The notes beneath the pieces were generated by a model. The model saw only the letters and a list, made by a program, of their open reading frames with translations. It was not told where the DNA came from and did not search any database. From positions 1 through 43,078 of the forward strand of contig NZ_WBIQ01000003.1 of the NCBI RefSeq assembly GCF_009749405.1: a DNA stretch of 43,078 nt, in the 5' to 3' direction. This stretch comes from Agromyces lapidis. Its GTDB lineage: Bacteria; Actinomycetota; Actinomycetes; Actinomycetales; Microbacteriaceae. Each line of letters begins with the position of its first letter. The first letter of the stretch is position 1. Shown here piece by piece: positions 1-10,552 of the stretch. The position numbers were made by a program, and so were the translations under genes.

Positions 1-99
1 CATCTCCGAGATCGCGCAGCCCCGCGCGGGGGGGCAAGCCCCCCCCCCGGGGGGGGGGGGGGGGGGTCCCCCCCCCGCGGGCCCCCCCCGCGGCCGCGA
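1..99. other. Low-complexity G/C homopolymer stretch at contig edge
   Basis: This stretch contains an uninterrupted run of 18 G at about 49-66, flanked by long C runs and short CGCGGG words. It has no coding potential. It lies just past the stop of the minus-strand DUF4032 gene, so it could hide that gene's terminator. Long poly-G at a contig edge is also what two-colour sequencing chemistry produces, so the exact bases should not be trusted. Confidence 0.6.
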
Positions 100-1419
100 T
101 CAGACCTTCAGGCGCCAGTCGTCGTCGTCATCGGGGTCGACCGCGCTCATCGCCGCGGTCTCGGTCGGCACGACCTCGATCACGGCGGTGACCGAGCCGG
201 TCGGCGGGTCGATCATGGTGGCCTCGTCGCGCCGGTGGCGCAGCACGGTGTTGATGTACGAGCTCACGGCCTCGGCGAGCGGGATGTCGTGCCCGGCCTG
301 CTGCGCCATGAACCAGCGGTGCTCGAGCAGCTGGTGGAACACCTCGGCCGGCTCGAGCTTGCCCCGCAGCTCGAGCGGGATCGCCCGCACGACGGGTTCG
401 AACACGCGCATGAGCCACTCGTGCGCCACCATCTCCTCGTCGAGCTCGGCCTTGCCGTAGGCGGCGCGGTACGAGTCGAGGTCGTTGAGCAGTCGCCTGG
501 CCTGGTTCTCGCCGGCGTCGATGCCGGTGAGTCGCAGGAGCCGGCGCTGGTGGTGGCCCGCGTCGACGACCTTCGGCTGGATCCGCACGGTCGTGCCCGA
601 GGCATCCGTCTTGATCGCGAGCTCTTCGATGTCGAAGCCGAGCTCGTTCAGGCGGTTGACGCGCTCGTTGATGCGCCAGCGCTCGGCCGAGGAGAACGAC
701 TCGGAACCCGTGAGCTCGGTCCAGAGGCTGCGGTACGCCTCGACGATGCCGTTCGAGATGCGCACCGGGTCGAGCTCGTCGGCGACCTTGCCGCCGGCCT
801 CGAGGTCGAGGAGCTCGCCGGCGATGTTCACGCGGGCGATCTCGAGGTCGTTCTCGCGCTGCCCGTTCGAGAGGCCGCCCTCGTAGAGCTTGCCCGTCTC
901 TGCATCGACGAGGTACGCGGCGAAGGCGCCCGCGTCGCGGCGGAACAGCGTGTTCGAGAGCGACACGTCGCCCCAGAAGAATCCGACGATGTGCAGGCGC
1001 ACGAGCAGCACCGCGAGCGCGTCGACGAGGCGGGTCGCGGTGTCGGGGCGCAGCGTCTGCGAGAAGAGCGCGCGGTACGGCAGCGAGAAGCGCAGGTGCC
1101 GGGTGACGAGCACGGGCTTCAACTCCTCGCCCTCGTCGTCGCTGCGGTTCGTGATGACGGCGACGGGGTCGACGCAGGGGATCTCGAGGCGCTGCAGGGT
1201 GCGCAGCATCTCGTACTCGCCCTTCGCCATCTCGGCGGTGGTCTCCTTGATGGCGACGACGTGCCCGCCGAGGTGGGCGAAGCGCACCAGGTGGCGGGAG
1301 ATGCCCTTCGGGAGGGCGGCGATCGTGTCGCTCGGCCACGACTCGAGCGGAAGGTTCCACGGCAGGTCGAGGAGGGCCGGGTCGGCCATGGCCGAGGTGA
1401 TCGAGAGGGAACCGCTCAT
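100..1419 (-). CDS. DUF4032 domain-containing protein, kinase-fold-like
   Basis: This 439-aa protein matches the actinobacterial DUF4032 family. The N-terminal half looks like a lipopolysaccharide-kinase/RIO-type fold: a VVAIKET segment (about residues 49-55) could be the beta3 lysine strand, GFFWGDVSLSNTLF resembles a catalytic loop (D and N) and YLVDAETG a DFG-like position. The C-terminal half carries the DUF4032 region and an acidic end. The start was chosen at the ATG preceded by GGAAGGATCGAACC; upstream in-frame residues are Arg/Pro-rich and unlike protein. It lies downstream of the sugar ABC ATPase with a hairpin between them. Substrate and role are unknown; kinase activity is an inference from the motif layout. 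Confidence 0.85.
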   Translation of the reverse strand: MSGSLSITSAMADPALLDLPWNLPLESWPSDTIAALPKGISRHLVRFAHLGGHVVAIKETTAEMAKGEYEMLRTLQRLEIPCVDPVAVITNRSDDEGEELKPVLVTRHLRFSLPYRALFSQTLRPDTATRLVDALAVLLVRLHIVGFFWGDVSLSNTLFRRDAGAFAAYLVDAETGKLYEGGLSNGQRENDLEIARVNIAGELLDLEAGGKVADELDPVRISNGIVEAYRSLWTELTGSESFSSAERWRINERVNRLNELGFDIEELAIKTDASGTTVRIQPKVVDAGHHQRRLLRLTGIDAGENQARRLLNDLDSYRAAYGKAELDEEMVAHEWLMRVFEPVVRAIPLELRGKLEPAEVFHQLLEHRWFMAQQAGHDIPLAEAVSSYINTVLRHRRDEATMIDPPTGSVTAVIEVVPTETAAMSAVDPDDDDDWRLKV

Positions 1420-1474
1420 GGTTCGATCCTTCCAGAAGACGGGCGGAGGCCTCGGGGACGGCCCCGGAAGACGG

Positions 1475-1509
1475 CGATGCCGGCCGGGCGAATCGCCCGA
1501 CCGGCATCG
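1475..1509 (-). terminator. Hairpin between ABC ATPase and DUF4032 genes
   Basis: Two 16-nt arms (1475-1490 and 1494-1509) pair with one mismatch around the loop AAT. The hairpin lies 20 nt past the stop of the minus-strand ATPase gene. There is no U-run, so it may only attenuate or protect the 3' end. Confidence 0.55.
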
Positions 1510-1528
1510 ATCGTCATGAGGCGCGAGG

Positions 1529-2629
<1,101 letters not shown>

Positions 2630-2748
2630 GGTGGTGACTCTCCTTCACCGGCAGGTACGTGCCGGACGATCCGTAGTGAATGGAAGCGCGTCGACATCGA
2701 CGCCTCCTCAGTATCGCACGTGCGAACAGGCCCCCCCGACCACGGTGC

Positions 2749-2778
2749 GGATGCCCCGACGCCGGCCTCGGGGCATCC
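2749..2778. repeat. Perfect 11-bp inverted repeat in divergent intergenic region
   Basis: GGATGCCCCGA at 2749-2759 pairs perfectly with 2768-2778 around an 8-nt loop. It sits between two divergent gene starts, where a terminator is not expected. Its arms contain the GGATGCC/GGCATCC word that recurs across the window. Confidence 0.6.
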
Positions 2779-2824
2779 TCGCAGCCGCGACCCGGGGCGG
2801 GTGGAGGTCGCGTTCAGTGCCCGT

Positions 2825-2855
2825 TTGGGTGATTCCCAGCCATCGTCCCTACTAT
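2825..2855 (+). promoter_or_regulatory. Possible promoter of the DsbA-like gene
   Basis: A TACTAT -10 (2850-2855) lies about 60 nt before the start codon, with a weak TTGGGT at 2825-2830 and a long 19-nt spacer. The rest of the 283-nt gap 2630-2912 holds the inverted repeat above and a 10-bp palindrome CGCACGTGCG (2715-2724) facing the ABC ATPase gene. Confidence 0.35.
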
Positions 2856-2912
2856 CGTCATTGCGTGCGCCTGCACTCGCGCGCGCCCACACAGCGACCG
2901 GAGTGACCATCG

Positions 2913-3845
2913 ATGAGCAACGGCGGATCGAACCAGCCACGCCCCACCCGTAACCAGCAGCGCGAAGCCGCGCGCGAGAAGGCCAGGGAACTGCGCGAAG
3001 CGCAGAAGAAGCGGGAGCGCCGCAACAAGTTCCTCCTGGTCGGCGGCGTCACGGTCGCCGTCGTCCTCGTGATCGGCCTGGTCATCGGCGTCGTCGTGCA
3101 GAACATGAAGCCCGCCGGCCCCGGTCCCGCCAACATGGCCAGCAACGGCATCCTGCTCACCGGGGTCGACGGCGTCGCCACCCCGGTCGAGACGAAGTCG
3201 CTCCCCGCCGACGCCGACCCGATCCCGACCGAGCAGGACGACAGCGGCACGGTCGCGAACATCGTCGTCTACGTCGACTACCTGTGCCCCTTCTGCGGCC
3301 AGTTCGAGACGACGAACGGCGACACGATCCGCACGATGGTCGAGCAGGGGGCGGCCACCCTCGAGACGCACCCGCTCGCGATCCTCACCAACAAGTCGGC
3401 GGGCACCCAGTACTCGCTGCGTGCGGCGAACGCCGCCGCGTGCGTGGCCGACACCTCGCCCGAGTCGTTCTTCGACTTCAACGCACTGCTCTTCGCGAAC
3501 CAGCCCGAGGAGGGCACGACCGGTCTCACGAACGACGAGATCAAGGGCTTCGTGAAGGAGGCGGGGGCCTCCTCGGTCGGCACGATCGAGAGCTGCATCG
3601 ACTCGAAGGAGTTCTACGGCTGGGTGAACAACGCGACCGAGCGCGCCCTCACGCAGCCCGTGCCGAACTCCGACCTCCCGTCGATCAAGGGCACCCCGAC
3701 CGTGCTCGTGAACGGCAAGCAGTACGTGGGCTCGCTCACCGACCCGGCCGAGTTCCAGTCGTTCGTGCTGCAGGCCACGGGCGAGGCGTTCTCGGAGTCG
3801 ACCTCGACCCCGTCGCCGACCCCCACCCCGACGCCCGCGTCGTAG
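2913..3845 (+). CDS. Membrane-anchored DsbA-like thiol oxidoreductase
   Basis: This 310-aa protein has a charged cytoplasmic N-terminus (1-38), one transmembrane segment (about 40-62) and an extracytoplasmic thioredoxin-fold domain of the DsbA/thioredoxin_4 type. The redox motif CPFC is at residues 125-128 and the cis-proline loop is GTPTVLVNG. Two further cysteines (in AACVAD and ESCIDS) may form a structural disulfide. A Thr/Pro/Ser-rich tail ends the protein. It should form or isomerise disulfides in exported proteins. The start is ATG with CCGGAG upstream. A UUCG-capped terminator follows directly, so it is probably a single-gene unit. Confidence 0.9.
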   Translation: MSNGGSNQPRPTRNQQREAAREKARELREAQKKRERRNKFLLVGGVTVAVVLVIGLVIGVVVQNMKPAGPGPANMASNGILLTGVDGVATPVETKSLPADADPIPTEQDDSGTVANIVVYVDYLCPFCGQFETTNGDTIRTMVEQGAATLETHPLAILTNKSAGTQYSLRAANAAACVADTSPESFFDFNALLFANQPEEGTTGLTNDEIKGFVKEAGASSVGTIESCIDSKEFYGWVNNATERALTQPVPNSDLPSIKGTPTVLVNGKQYVGSLTDPAEFQSFVLQATGEAFSESTSTPSPTPTPTPAS

Positions 3846-3857
3846 TCGCGATCCATC

Positions 3858-3899
3858 CCGACGAGGCCCGGCGTTCGCGCCGGGCCTTCGTCGTCGGGG
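3858..3899 (+). terminator. Strong hairpin terminator with UUCG loop
   Basis: GGCCCGGCG (3865-3873), loop TTCG, then CGCCGGGCC (3878-3886), followed by TTCGTCGTC. Outer bases CCCGACGA/TCGTCGGG extend the stem with a bulge. It ends the DsbA-like gene. Confidence 0.8.
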
Positions 3900-3908
3900 A
3901 GGCCCGGG

Positions 3909-3914
3909 TAGGAT
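3909..3914 (+). promoter_or_regulatory. -10 box of tRNA-Thr
   Basis: TAGGAT lies 26 nt before the first base of the mature tRNA, a normal distance for a short 5' leader. No clear -35 box is seen. Confidence 0.4.
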
Positions 3915-3940
3915 GATCCGACGGGGCCACAGCCCTCCCC

Positions 3941-4013
3941 GCCGGCTTGGCGCAATTGGTAGCGCACCGCTCTTGTAAAGCGGTGGTTACGGGTTCGAGT
4001 CCCGTAGCCGGCT
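3941..4013 (+). tRNA. tRNA-Thr (anticodon TGT)
   Basis: A complete cloverleaf can be folded. The acceptor GCCGGCT pairs with AGCCGGC (4006-4012). The D arm is GCGC...GCGC, the anticodon stem CCGCT/AGCGG carries the loop CTTGTAA (anticodon TGT), and the T arm is ACGGG-TTCGAGT-CCCGT. The CCA end is not encoded. The next gene's TTG start begins only two bases after the tRNA. Confidence 0.97.
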
Positions 4014-4014
4014 C

Positions 4015-5082
4015 TTGACCGAATTCATCTCCGGCGAACCGTCGAACGCCGAACCGCAGCACCCCGGCCATCGTCACGCGCACGTCCACCCGCATGTCGA
4101 GCGCACGCGCATGCCGCTCTGGATCGCCGTCGTGCTCGCGATCGTGTTCGGCGCGGGCACCGCGCTCCAGTCGCGCATCAACGGCCAGCTCGCCGCCGAA
4201 CTCGACGACCCCTACACGGCGGCGGCGATCTCGTTCGGCACCGGCCTCGTGATCCTGACGGTCGCGCTCGCGGTCTGGCGGCCCGGCAGAGACGGGATCG
4301 CGCGGGTCCTCGCGGGCCTTCGCGCCGGGCGCCTCGCCTGGTGGATGGTGCTCGGCGGGCTCGCCGGGGCCTGGTTCGTCGTCACCCAGGGGCTCTCGGC
4401 CGGCGTGCTCGGCGTCGCCATGTTCACGGTCGCGATCGTCGCGGGCCAGACCATCGGCGGCATCGTCTTCGACCTGATCGGGCTCGGCCCGGGCGGCCGG
4501 CGCCCGCTCACGCCGATGCGCGTGCTCGGTGCGCTGCTCGCGCTCGTCGCGATCGGCTGGGCGGTGTCGGCGCAGCTCGCGCACGACGTGCCGCTGCTCG
4601 TGATGCTGTTCCCGTTCGTCGCCGGGCTCGGCGTCGGGTGGCAGCAGGCCGTCAACGGGCGGGTGAAGGCCGAGGCGGGCAGCGCGCTCACCGCGGCGTT
4701 CGGCAACTTCCTCGTCGGAACCGCGGCGCTCGTGGTGGTCATGCTCGGCCACGCCGCGATCGCGGGATGGCCCGAGCGCCTGCCGACGGAGCCGTGGCTC
4801 TATCTCGGCGGCGCGATCGGTTGCATCTTCATCGCAGGGCAGGCGCTCGTCGTCCGCGTCATCGGCGTGCTGCTGCTCGCCCTCTGCGGCGTCGCCGGCC
4901 AGCTCGCGGGGGCGCTCGCCCTCGACCTGCTGCTGCCCACCGGTCGCCCGGTCGACGGCGCCACGATCGGCGGCACCGTGCTCGCCGTCATCGCGGTCGC
5001 GGTCGCGTCGATCCGGTGGTCGCGCCACCGGCACCGTGCGCCCGAGCCGGGCGACGGCGACGCCGTCAGTCGATCGAGCTGA
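4015..5082 (+). CDS. DMT-superfamily transporter (DUF606/YdcZ-like)
   Basis: This 355-aa protein has about ten hydrophobic helices in two DUF606-like halves; the first begins around LWIAVVLAIVFGAGTALQSRIN and the second around PLLVMLFPFVAGLGVGWQQAVNG. It sits in the inner membrane; the substrate is unknown. The start is uncertain. The TTG at 4015 follows the tRNA by one base and gives a His-rich cytoplasmic leader (residues 15-28), but no SD is possible there in a separate transcript. An in-frame ATG at 4111 lies just before the first helix but also lacks a clear SD. The 3' end overlaps the convergent nitroreductase gene by 17 nt. Confidence 0.82.
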   Translation: MTEFISGEPSNAEPQHPGHRHAHVHPHVERTRMPLWIAVVLAIVFGAGTALQSRINGQLAAELDDPYTAAAISFGTGLVILTVALAVWRPGRDGIARVLAGLRAGRLAWWMVLGGLAGAWFVVTQGLSAGVLGVAMFTVAIVAGQTIGGIVFDLIGLGPGGRRPLTPMRVLGALLALVAIGWAVSAQLAHDVPLLVMLFPFVAGLGVGWQQAVNGRVKAEAGSALTAAFGNFLVGTAALVVVMLGHAAIAGWPERLPTEPWLYLGGAIGCIFIAGQALVVRVIGVLLLALCGVAGQLAGALALDLLLPTGRPVDGATIGGTVLAVIAVAVASIRWSRHRHRAPEPGDGDAVSRSS

Positions 5083-5614
5083 ATCGCGGTGCCGGTCGCT
5101 CGGACGGACGCCCGGGACGCCTGCCTTCGGGCCGCCCGCCCACGTAGAGCCAGCCGAGCAGCTGCTCGCCGGGGGCGAGCCCGTGCATCTCGGCGACGAG
5201 GGGATTCCTCGTGAACGGCCCGGTGCGCCACATGACGCCCCAGCCGGCCTCGTCGAGGAGCAGGCTCAGCAGGTGCCCGACACCTGCGGCGGCGACGAGC
5301 TGCTCCCACTCGGGGGCCTTCGGGTGGAACCGCGGCGAGAGCACGAGCGCGAGCACGAGCGGTGCCCGCAGAGGCTTGGCCGCGAGCTTCACGGCGGCGT
5401 CGCCCTCGAAGCCCGACGCGGCGACGAGCGCCGCGCCGAGCCGCTCGCGGGCGGCTCCCCGCAGCGCGATCGTGCGCCACGGACGGAGGGCGGCATGGTC
5501 GGCGACCCGCTCGGCGACGCCGAGCAGCTCGAGGAGCTCGGCATCGTCGGGCGCGGCATCCGTCACCTTCGGTGCCGAACGCCGGGCGATCGCCGCATCG
5601 CGAACCGACGCCAC
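5066..5614 (-). CDS. Nitroreductase-family protein
   Basis: This 182-aa protein resembles small FMN-dependent nitroreductases: an N-terminal ARRSAPK segment corresponds to the phosphate-binding RRS-R region, and VGHLLSLLLDEAGWGVMW followed by LAPGEQLLGWLYVG matches the conserved C-terminal half. The GTG start lies one base after the msrB stop, so translation is probably coupled to msrB. Natural substrate is unknown. With MsrB upstream, a role in oxidative or electrophile stress is plausible but inferred. Confidence 0.8.
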   Translation of the reverse strand: MASVRDAAIARRSAPKVTDAAPDDAELLELLGVAERVADHAALRPWRTIALRGAARERLGAALVAASGFEGDAAVKLAAKPLRAPLVLALVLSPRFHPKAPEWEQLVAAAGVGHLLSLLLDEAGWGVMWRTGPFTRNPLVAEMHGLAPGEQLLGWLYVGGRPEGRRPGRPSERPAPRFSSID

Positions 5615-5615
5615 C

Positions 5616-6017
5616 TCAGGACTCGGGCGTGAAGCCGAGGGCGAGCGAGTTCATGCAGTACCGGTCTCCCGTCGGGGTGCCGAAACCGTCGGGGAACACG
5701 TGCCCCAGGTGCGAGCCGCAGCTCGCGCAGCGCACCTCGGTGCGCACCATGCCGAGCGTGCGGTCCTCGATGAGCTCGACCGCCTCGGGCCGCACCGATT
5801 CGTAGAAGCTCGGCCAGCCGCAGCCCGAGTCGAACTTCGTGCCGCTCTTGAAGAGCTCGGCACCGCACGCCGCGCAGTTGTAGACGCCGGCGCGCTCCTC
5901 GTCGAGCAGCTCGCCCGTCCAGGGGCGCTCGGTCGCGGCCTCGCGGAGCACCGAGTACTGCTCGTCGCCCAGCTCGGCTCGCCACTCGGCATCGCTCTTG
6001 TTCACGGGGTAGGACAT
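5616..6017 (-). CDS. msrB: Peptide-methionine (R)-S-oxide reductase MsrB
   Basis: This 133-aa enzyme reduces the R epimer of methionine sulfoxide in proteins. Zinc ligands are two CxxC pairs (Cys48/51 and Cys97/100). The catalytic Cys121 is in RYCMNS, and Cys66 in SGCGWPSF can act as resolving cysteine. HLGHVFPDG is the substrate-pocket motif. The length is normal for a single-domain cytosolic MsrB. The ATG is preceded by AGAGGAGC at good spacing. It forms a two-gene unit with the nitroreductase-like gene. Confidence 0.97.
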   Translation of the reverse strand: MSYPVNKSDAEWRAELGDEQYSVLREAATERPWTGELLDEERAGVYNCAACGAELFKSGTKFDSGCGWPSFYESVRPEAVELIEDRTLGMVRTEVRCASCGSHLGHVFPDGFGTPTGDRYCMNSLALGFTPES

Positions 6018-6175
6018 GGGGTGCTCCTCTCGGGGTCGCGGTCGACGGGTTCAATCGTCTCAGCTCGGCCGCACGATGGCTGCGGCCGCAACGGATGCAA
6101 CACCGTGCGGCGGCCGTCTGTTCCGGCCGACGGCACACGCCGCGACCACTCGGCGCACTCTCGGCGGGCGTTCCC

Positions 6176-6181
6176 TAGTAT
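6176..6181 (+). promoter_or_regulatory. -10 box upstream of DUF3263 gene
   Basis: TAGTAT fits TANNNT and would place transcription start about 36 nt before the ATG, which has its own SD. There is no recognisable -35. Confidence 0.35.
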
Positions 6182-6223
6182 GTGCTGCAGGTGGTGCGTC
6201 GACCGCCGTGACGGGAGGAACGC

Positions 6224-6520
6224 ATGAGCGCAGAGCGCGTGCCGGACCGTCCCGACGTCGTCGGCCTCGATGACCGCCAGCTCCGAGTGCTCGCGTTCGA
6301 GTCGCGCACATGGCAGCAGCCCGCCCGCAAGGCCGAGGCGATCCGCGATGAGTTCGGCATCTCGGCCGCCCGCTACTATCGGATTCTCGGCGAGCTCATC
6401 GACTCGCCGGCGGCGCTCCGCCACGATCCGATGCTCGTCAAGCGACTGCAGCGGATGCGTTCGGCACGCCGGGCGGCGCGCTCCAGCCGTTCGATTCCCC
6501 TCGGCCGACCGCTCGACTGA
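6224..6520 (+). CDS. DUF3263 domain-containing protein
   Basis: This 98-aa protein belongs to the actinobacterial DUF3263 family. It is basic and has a helix-turn-helix-like core: FESRTWQQPARKAEAIRDEF followed by SAARYYRILGELID, the family hallmark. It could be a small DNA-binding protein, but no target is known to me. The start has a clear SD (GGGAGGAACGC). It is followed 27 nt later by the LytR_C gene in the same direction, a common pairing in Microbacteriaceae. Confidence 0.9.
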   Translation: MSAERVPDRPDVVGLDDRQLRVLAFESRTWQQPARKAEAIRDEFGISAARYYRILGELIDSPAALRHDPMLVKRLQRMRSARRAARSSRSIPLGRPLD

Positions 6521-6547
6521 GCCCGGCCCCGACCCGATCTGGATCAC

Positions 6548-7093
6548 ATGGCGCAGAAGTTCCCTCGCGATCGCTTCGACACGATCCCGCACGGCATCGA
6601 CCGCGTCGGCGCACACCGAGCGCCCGCGCGTCGTGGGGCGCGATGGATCCGGTTCGGCTGGGCCGCGCTCGCGACCGTGGCGCTCGCCGGAGTCGGCATC
6701 GCCGGAGTCATGGTCTTCAACGACCGGCTGAACGCCGCGAGCGGTCCCGACCCGGCGTCCACGCCCGTGCCGACGGCGACCGCGGAGCCGACGATCTCGC
6801 CCGAGGTGAAGGTGACCGTGCTGAACGGCACCAGCACCGCCGGGCTCGCGGCCAAGGCCGCCGAGGCGCTCACCGCCGGCGGCGTCCCGGTCGACGCCAC
6901 CGCGAACGCGAGCGCGAACGACCTCACCGACACCGTGGTCTACTACGCGACGCCCGATCTCGAGGGCGCCGCGCGCGGCGTCGCGACGCTGCTGCCCGAG
7001 GCCGACGTGCGCCTCTCCGAGACCTTCGCCGAGACGGGAACGCCGCTGGTGCTCGTGCTCGGTTCGGACTACGCGGAGGCCGCGGCCGGCTGA
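6548..7093 (+). CDS. LytR C-terminal domain membrane protein
   Basis: This 181-aa protein has a cytoplasmic basic N-terminus, one transmembrane helix (about 35-58), a Pro/Thr/Ala linker and an extracellular LytR_C domain starting at VKVTVLNGTSTAGLAAKAAEAL. The domain also occurs at the C-terminus of LytR-CpsA-Psr wall-polymer ligases; here it stands alone, so a cell-envelope role without ligase activity is likely. The SD is weak (GGATC), which suggests coupling to the upstream DUF3263 gene. Confidence 0.88.
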   Translation: MAQKFPRDRFDTIPHGIDRVGAHRAPARRGARWIRFGWAALATVALAGVGIAGVMVFNDRLNAASGPDPASTPVPTATAEPTISPEVKVTVLNGTSTAGLAAKAAEALTAGGVPVDATANASANDLTDTVVYYATPDLEGAARGVATLLPEADVRLSETFAETGTPLVLVLGSDYAEAAAG

Positions 7094-7143
7094 GCCGGGC
7101 GAAGATCGTTGCCATTCTGCGACCATTCGTGACGCGCACCCCC

Positions 7144-7171
7144 TTGCGTCCGGGCGGCGCGGTGTGACTAT
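7144..7171 (+). promoter_or_regulatory. Possible promoter of cold-shock gene with long leader
   Basis: TTGCGT (7144-7149), a 16-nt spacer and GACTAT (7166-7171) would start RNA near 7178 and give a leader of about 120 nt. Long structured leaders are usual for cold-shock mRNAs. The whole gap 7094-7299 shows no other gene. Confidence 0.4.
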
Positions 7172-7299
7172 CTGGAGTTGGTCGCCCGAGCCCGTGTGCA
7201 CGTCCGGCACCTCAGGTGCCTCGTTCGCCCGCGTCGAGGGCGACCCGGTACAGGCGACAGGCAGGTGCTGATCCACACACCGCAACATGGGAGCAACGA

Positions 7300-7503
7300 A
7301 TGGCGAACGGAACCGTCAAGTGGTTCAACGCTGAAAAGGGATACGGGTTCATCACCGTCGACGGAGACGGCCAAGACGTCTTCGTCCACTACTCCGCCAT
7401 CGACATGGCCGGGTACAAGGTGCTCGAAGAGGGCCAGCAGGTCGTCTTCGAGGTCGGCACTGGGTCGAAGGGGCCGCAGGCCGAAGCCGTTCGTCCCGCC
7501 TGA
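7300..7503 (+). CDS. Cold-shock protein (CspA family)
   Basis: This 67-aa single cold-shock domain has RNP1 KGYGFITV and RNP2 VFVHYSAI and starts with the standard [10 protein letters not shown]. It binds single-stranded RNA/DNA and melts RNA structure. The start was set at this ATG because an upstream in-frame extension is absent from the family and GGGAG lies 7 nt before it. A strong terminator follows 13 nt after the stop. Confidence 0.97.
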   Translation: MANGTVKWFNAEKGYGFITVDGDGQDVFVHYSAIDMAGYKVLEEGQQVVFEVGTGSKGPQAEAVRPA

Positions 7504-7516
7504 GCGCACGCGAATT

Positions 7517-7552
7517 CCGAACGCGCCGTCGCCCCTCCGACGGTGCGTTCGG
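7517..7552 (+). terminator. 15-bp hairpin terminator of cold-shock gene
   Basis: The arm 7517-7531 pairs with 7538-7552 with one G-U wobble and a 6-nt loop. The next gene's promoter starts shortly after. Confidence 0.8.
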
Positions 7553-7594
7553 CGTGTCAGGGGAGATCGCAGGACGACGCTCCCCGCGCATCGC

Positions 7595-7600
7595 TACCAT
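7595..7600 (+). promoter_or_regulatory. -10 box placing DUF3048 mRNA start on its ATG
   Basis: TACCAT is followed by 6 nt and then ATG at 7607. This spacing puts transcription start at the A of the start codon. No SD is present, so the mRNA is probably leaderless. Confidence 0.55.
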
Positions 7601-7606
7601 GTGGCT

Positions 7607-8656
7607 ATGGCCACGGGGGTCCGAGCGAACTTTCAGCGGCGAGGGTTCGCATTCGCCGCCGTCGCAGCTGCGGCGCTGCTCGTCGCGGGCTGCCAGCAGG
7701 CGCCGCCCGAGCCGACGCCCGAACCGAGCGCCGAGGCCCGACCGGTGGGCAGCTCGCAGCCGCTCGCCGTGGCGTTCTCCCCGCTCCGGGGCACGTCGAC
7801 GGACCCGGCCGCGCCGGCGCATCCCTCGCTCGCCGCCAAGATCGACAACCACGAAGACGCGCGGCCCCAGATCGCGCTGAATCGCACCGATCTCGTGTTC
7901 GAGGAACTCGTGGAGGGCGGCCTCACCCGCTACCTCGCGGTCTGGCACTCCGACCTCCCCGACGACATCGGACCGGTGCGTTCCATCCGTCCGATGGACC
8001 CCGACATCGCCTCGCCGCTCGGTGGCGTGATCGCGTACTCGGGCGGGCAGGACCAGTTCGTCGCCATGATGATGGCGACCCCGCTCGTCAACGTCGTCTT
8101 CGACCTCGACGAGACCGGCCTGTTCTCGCGCGCCGACGAGCGGCCGGGCCCGCACGACGTGATCCTGGACGCCGCCGAAACGATGGCGCGCAACGCGAAG
8201 CTCGCGCCGCCGCCCGTGCTCTTCGACTACGGCACGGCTGATCCGCTCGCCGATCCGGCGCTCGCCGCCGCACCGACGTCGCGCATCGCGCTGGTGTTCT
8301 CGGAGGGGCGCTCGCCGTCGTGGGACTGGGACGCCGGCTCCTCGTCGTGGTTGCGCTCACAGGAGGGGGTCGCGGATCTCGAGGCGGGCGGCGCGCGTGT
8401 GCGCGCGACCAACGTGGTGACGCTCGAGGTCGGCATCGACTGGCGGTACGGCGAGGTGCCGAAGACGGTGCTCATCGGTTCGGGGGAGGCCTGGGTGTCG
8501 GTCGGCGGGCGCACCGCGCACGGTACGTGGGCGAAGGATGCGGCGGCCTCGCCGATCGAGCTCACAGCCGACGACGCCTCACCCCTGCGGCTCGCCCCCG
8601 GCAACACCTGGATCGAGCTCTTGCCCGAGAGAGGCAGAGCGTCGTTCACGCCCTGA
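7607..8656 (+). CDS. DUF3048 domain-containing lipoprotein (YerB-like)
   Basis: This 349-aa protein has a signal peptide ending in the lipobox LVAGC (lipid-carrying Cys29), so it is anchored outside the membrane. The sequence QRRGFAF before the hydrophobic core resembles a twin-arginine motif but may be chance. A Pro/Glu linker leads into two DUF3048 segments: AAKIDNHEDARPQIALNRTDLVFEE with PVRSIRP, then a C-terminal half containing HGTWAKDAA and LAPGNTWIELLP. The function is unknown; envelope location is clear. It lies between a terminator and the groEL control region, so it is probably monocistronic. Confidence 0.9.
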   Translation: MATGVRANFQRRGFAFAAVAAAALLVAGCQQAPPEPTPEPSAEARPVGSSQPLAVAFSPLRGTSTDPAAPAHPSLAAKIDNHEDARPQIALNRTDLVFEELVEGGLTRYLAVWHSDLPDDIGPVRSIRPMDPDIASPLGGVIAYSGGQDQFVAMMMATPLVNVVFDLDETGLFSRADERPGPHDVILDAAETMARNAKLAPPPVLFDYGTADPLADPALAAAPTSRIALVFSEGRSPSWDWDAGSSSWLRSQEGVADLEAGGARVRATNVVTLEVGIDWRYGEVPKTVLIGSGEAWVSVGGRTAHGTWAKDAAASPIELTADDASPLRLAPGNTWIELLPERGRASFTP

Positions 8657-8706
8657 CGGGGCCCGCGCTGTTCGCGCTCGGCGTGCGCCGAGGGCATCGG
8701 GCTCGC

Positions 8707-8735
8707 TTGCACTCGTGGCAGTCGAGTGCCAGAAT
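8707..8735 (+). promoter_or_regulatory. groEL promoter overlapping a degenerate CIRCE
   Basis: TTGCAC (8707-8712) and CAGAAT (8730-8735) are spaced by 17 nt. The spacer contains GCACTC-N9-GAGTGC (8709-8729), the core of a CIRCE element with the normal 9-nt spacing. Confidence 0.55.
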
Positions 8736-8739
8736 CGTC

Positions 8740-10429
<1,690 letters not shown>

Positions 10430-10454
10430 GCAGGTCCGCGACAGACGATCGCGC

Positions 10455-10484
10455 GAAGGGCGTCTCCTCCGGGAGGCGCCCTTC
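10455..10484 (+). terminator. 13-bp hairpin terminator after groEL
   Basis: GAAGGGCGTCTCC (10455-10467), loop TCCG, then GGAGGCGCCCTTC (10472-10484) with one wobble pair. It may serve both convergent genes. Confidence 0.8.
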
Positions 10485-10552
10485 GTCGTGTGCGGGCGTC
10501 GTCATCGCACCAGTCTTGCCGACCGGCCACCGGCAGCGGTGCCCGATGTGAT

